From Methylomonas sp. 11b (GTDB lineage Bacteria; Pseudomonadota; Gammaproteobacteria; Methylococcales; Methylomonadaceae), in NCBI RefSeq assembly GCF_000515215.1, contig NZ_KI911557.1:186001-250000 (forward strand): a DNA stretch of 64,000 nucleotides. The letters are read 5' to 3'. A program made the position numbers and the translations under genes. Below, piece by piece: positions 61,584 to 64,000 of the stretch. The first letter of the stretch is position 1. Every line of letters begins with the position of its first letter. The notes under the pieces are model-generated. The model had not been told where the DNA came from. It did no database searches and saw only the letters and a program-made list of their open reading frames with translations.

Positions 61584-64000
61584 TTAATAAAACAAGCTCA
61601 ATTTGACGAACAATTGTCGCTCAGGGATAAAAGGGCTAAGTTGCGGGCCGCTGGCGTCGAATACACTTTGGTAAACAAAGTTATTATCGAATAAGTTACG
61701 GCCTTCCAACGCTAGCGTGCCCAATCTATTGGGAAGACGATAGCCCAGCAGGGCATCGAAAACCCAGAAACTCTCACTGTCACCTGTAAATCTGGGGGCA
61801 TTGGCGGGAAGGCCAGCTAATAGCCTGCTCGATGTGGCGTGCTGGTCCACAAAAGTGCCGGATAACTTGGCAAATAGCCCGGAGTTATGAAACAGGTTGA
61901 TGGACAAAGGTACCTGATGCGAGGCGAGACTGCGCGGGTTTGATGGGTCTAGGTTATTAGCAAATTCACGTTTGAATTTCTCGAAGCGGTATTCGCTTTT
62001 TAAGGTTAGCCAATCGCTAGGCGACCAATAAACATAAGCCATATGTGTGGCTTCATTCCGGCTAAATTGCGAGGAAATATTGCTAGTCGACTGCTGGCCG
62101 TCACGCCAAATAATTTCCCCACCCATAAATAGATTATGTGTGGGTTTGTAGTCTAAACCTGCCGCATATTGCCATGCGGCAGAGCCATTATTTTCGTCGT
62201 AAAATTGATTAAAACCGGCTACCTGCGTGGGTTCTATAGTTTGATTATTAGTTAGCGGTCTTTTTATGGTGCGGAAGGCCGCGCTGCGTAAGGTCAGGTT
62301 TTGCGTGGGAGTCCAAATAAGGCCGAATTTAGGGTTTAACTGATACTTCTTAAAGGTGGTGTCTTCGTAAGAGTCGTAACTAAGACCTAAAGTAGTGTTT
62401 AAGTTAGATGACAGTCTATATTTTAAATAACTGTAAATATTGAAATACTCTGTTTGCCGTTCACTAAGCCGAGAAAAGGTAAATAACGGACTGGTTGTTA
62501 CGGCAAAAGGCGCGGTGGTTCTGCGCCCCAAGCTTCTGGATAAAATGTCATTGTCTAAATTGATATAACCTGCACCGCTGGTTATATCGAAATCTTCATG
62601 AGTAAAAATGTACTGTAGCTCGGTTTGGTAGCTTTTAATAGCCGATATGTCATCGGTGAAGCGGTTGAAACTGATTGGACCAGCGACCGTTAATATACGG
62701 TCATTAATTTCGTTCTTGCGGGTCGTATAGAAAGACGAAAATAATATGTCCTGATGGTTATCGATTCGGTAGTGTGCGCCGACTCGAGCAGTGTCTTGCT
62801 TTATGGTTTGTCTTTGGTTCGGGGCGCTGAACCCGTTCAACCGAAAAGGCGTATCCCCGCTTTGAACATCTTCAGTCTTTAACTCCACCTGAACATTCAA
62901 ATCCTGGGTGATGGCGTATTGGGCAAAGGCATTGTAGATGTCTTGCTTGTAGTCGTCGTTTTGCCGAAAGCCGTCTGTTTGATAATGAAATTGCCCAAAG
63001 CTCATCGATAGTTTGTCGTACACGCCGGAGACGATGGCGTTATCGGTGAGGGTGTTGCGGCTGCCGTAGGCGCCGTTCATAACCAAATGCGCGCCGTTGC
63101 CGGTGTACAAGGAGTCGTATTCGTTCACCGATAAACTGCCTGGTCCGGTGCTGTTCAGAATGCCGATATTCTCCCCGGTCAATTGCGGTTGTACCGGGGT
63201 GATATTGATCGGTTGCAGCAACTGCGCCTGCAACAGTTCGCTGGCGCGGGCGACGCGGTAGCGCGGTTGACCGACGTAAGCATCCGACAGGAAGCGATGC
63301 GCGGACGGATCGGTGGCATCGTGGCCCAAGGACTTCCAGGCTTCCTTCAACGCCACCCGGCCAAAACCCAGATCGTTATAAATACGTGCCAAGTTGGCGG
63401 TGCGGGCGGCAGCGTCTTCGTCCAGCAGCAGTTTCGAGCGGTACACGCCGCGATTTTCGTTCAGTTCTATGGATTGCTGCATGTCGCGCAGGGCTTCGAC
63501 CGGGCGATTCAAGGATTGCTTGCGTAGTGCATCGTAAAAATACGGCGTGGGGTCTTTCGGATCGTGTTGCTTCGCCAAGTCAAATTGATCGCCAGCCAAC
63601 GCCGGGCGTTTTTCTTCGTAATAGGCTTTGCCCAGATAGCTGCGTAACAAGGAATTGTTCGGGTCCAGAATAGCGGCAATTTCCAGGTCGCGGCGGCCGG
63701 CTTCCAAGTCGCCGCTGCGGATTTTCGTTAGACCCAAACCCAGTCGCGGCAGTGGCGCGGTAGAGTCCAGTTGCACGGCTGCTTCGAAATGCCGCAAGGC
63801 TAGGGCGGTATCCACTCTGAATAATTGCGAAAAGCCTTGCACGGTTTGGGTTCTTTCTAAATTGGGGTCCAGCATAAAAGCCTTGGTCGCTGACTCAGCG
63901 CTTTCGGTGCGCAAGCCCAAGGCCAATTGCAGTTCGGACAGCCGCGCCCAAGTCATCGCATCGTTAGGTGCTAGCTGACTAGCATGTTGCGCCGCTGCTA
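61584..64000 (-). CDS. TPR-repeat outer-membrane barrel protein, N-terminus beyond right edge
   Basis: The frame stays open from the stop at 61584 to the window edge (over 800 residues), so the true start lies outside; the ATG at 63956 is internal. The first about 260 residues are TPR-type helical repeats (units such as LRHFEAAVQLDSTAPLPRLG and LEIAAILDPNNSLLRSYLG). The remainder is a TonB-receptor-like beta barrel with many alternating aromatic strands and ends QLFVKLSLFY, with a C-terminal aromatic. Fusions of TPR domains and a barrel act as surface assembly or export pores, as in PgaA-like proteins. Coupled to a lipoprotein and a CHASE2 cyclase, it may be a surface system with its own cAMP output. 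Confidence 0.8.
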   Translation of the reverse strand, partial: AAAQHASQLAPNDAMTWARLSELQLALGLRTESAESATKAFMLDPNLERTQTVQGFSQLFRVDTALALRHFEAAVQLDSTAPLPRLGLGLTKIRSGDLEAGRRDLEIAAILDPNNSLLRSYLGKAYYEEKRPALAGDQFDLAKQHDPKDPTPYFYDALRKQSLNRPVEALRDMQQSIELNENRGVYRSKLLLDEDAAARTANLARIYNDLGFGRVALKEAWKSLGHDATDPSAHRFLSDAYVGQPRYRVARASELLQAQLLQPINITPVQPQLTGENIGILNSTGPGSLSVNEYDSLYTGNGAHLVMNGAYGSRNTLTDNAIVSGVYDKLSMSFGQFHYQTDGFRQNDDYKQDIYNAFAQYAITQDLNVQVELKTEDVQSGDTPFRLNGFSAPNQRQTIKQDTARVGAHYRIDNHQDILFSSFYTTRKNEINDRILTVAGPISFNRFTDDISAIKSYQTELQYIFTHEDFDITSGAGYINLDNDILSRSLGRRTTAPFAVTTSPLFTFSRLSERQTEYFNIYSYLKYRLSSNLNTTLGLSYDSYEDTTFKKYQLNPKFGLIWTPTQNLTLRSAAFRTIKRPLTNNQTIEPTQVAGFNQFYDENNGSAAWQYAAGLDYKPTHNLFMGGEIIWRDGQQSTSNISSQFSRNEATHMAYVYWSPSDWLTLKSEYRFEKFKREFANNLDPSNPRSLASHQVPLSINLFHNSGLFAKLSGTFVDQHATSSRLLAGLPANAPRFTGDSESFWVFDALLGYRLPNRLGTLALEGRNLFDNNFVYQSVFDASGPQLSPFIPERQLFVKLSLFY

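Overview
The window reads as a gammaproteobacterial chromosome segment, possibly from a type I methanotroph (Methylococcales). The reasons are two c-type cytochrome P460 genes, the dense c-di-GMP and PAS signalling, and the uvrA / MFS / ssb neighbourhood. The genus is an inference.

Region 1 (1-14.4 kb) is part of a conjugative element. It holds the end of a MobH-family relaxase gene, a TrfA-type replication initiator followed by eight 15-bp iterons, an AT-rich tract and a perfect DnaA box (a complete-looking origin), a MobI-like gene with a repeat-rich oriT candidate, traF-traH-traG of an F-type type IV secretion system, a small membrane protein placed where entry-exclusion genes usually sit, a Fic protein, an slt / FlhD-like / FlhC-like operon (the SetCD/AcaCD type of transfer activator) and a catalytic-domain-only tyrosine recombinase. 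Related palindromes lie at both divergent transfer promoters. The transfer core resembles SXT/R391 and IncA/C elements, but the replicon is of the RK2 TrfA type. That combination is the most notable system in the window.

Region 2 (14.6-35.3 kb) is accessory. It contains an intact IS3-family element with a 4-bp target duplication, three large signalling proteins (hybrid kinase; CheB-CheR-PAS; PAS-GGDEF-EAL), and a stress-type cluster: LysR, an msrB gene broken by one in-frame TGA, an exported MsrB, cytochrome P460, beta-propeller, second P460-like cytochrome, outer-membrane barrel, HdeD-like protein and a frameshifted diguanylate cyclase. A UvrD-like helicase with ankyrin repeats follows. The region ends at a tRNA 3' fragment followed by a terminator, which looks like the distal attachment site of an integrated element lying to its left.

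Region 3 (35.3-64 kb) is mostly core-like: a CsgG-like lipoprotein, a YfcE-type phosphodiesterase, a large HD plus GHKL-ATPase protein and a MntA-HepT toxin-antitoxin pair (the last two are defence-like), then uvrA, a PAS-GGDEF-EAL protein, a YajR-like MFS transporter, ssb, a large hybrid kinase with an HD-GYP regulator, an Mla/MCE lipid-transport operon, and an operon of TPR/barrel outer-membrane protein, lipoprotein and CHASE2 nucleotide cyclase that runs off the right edge.
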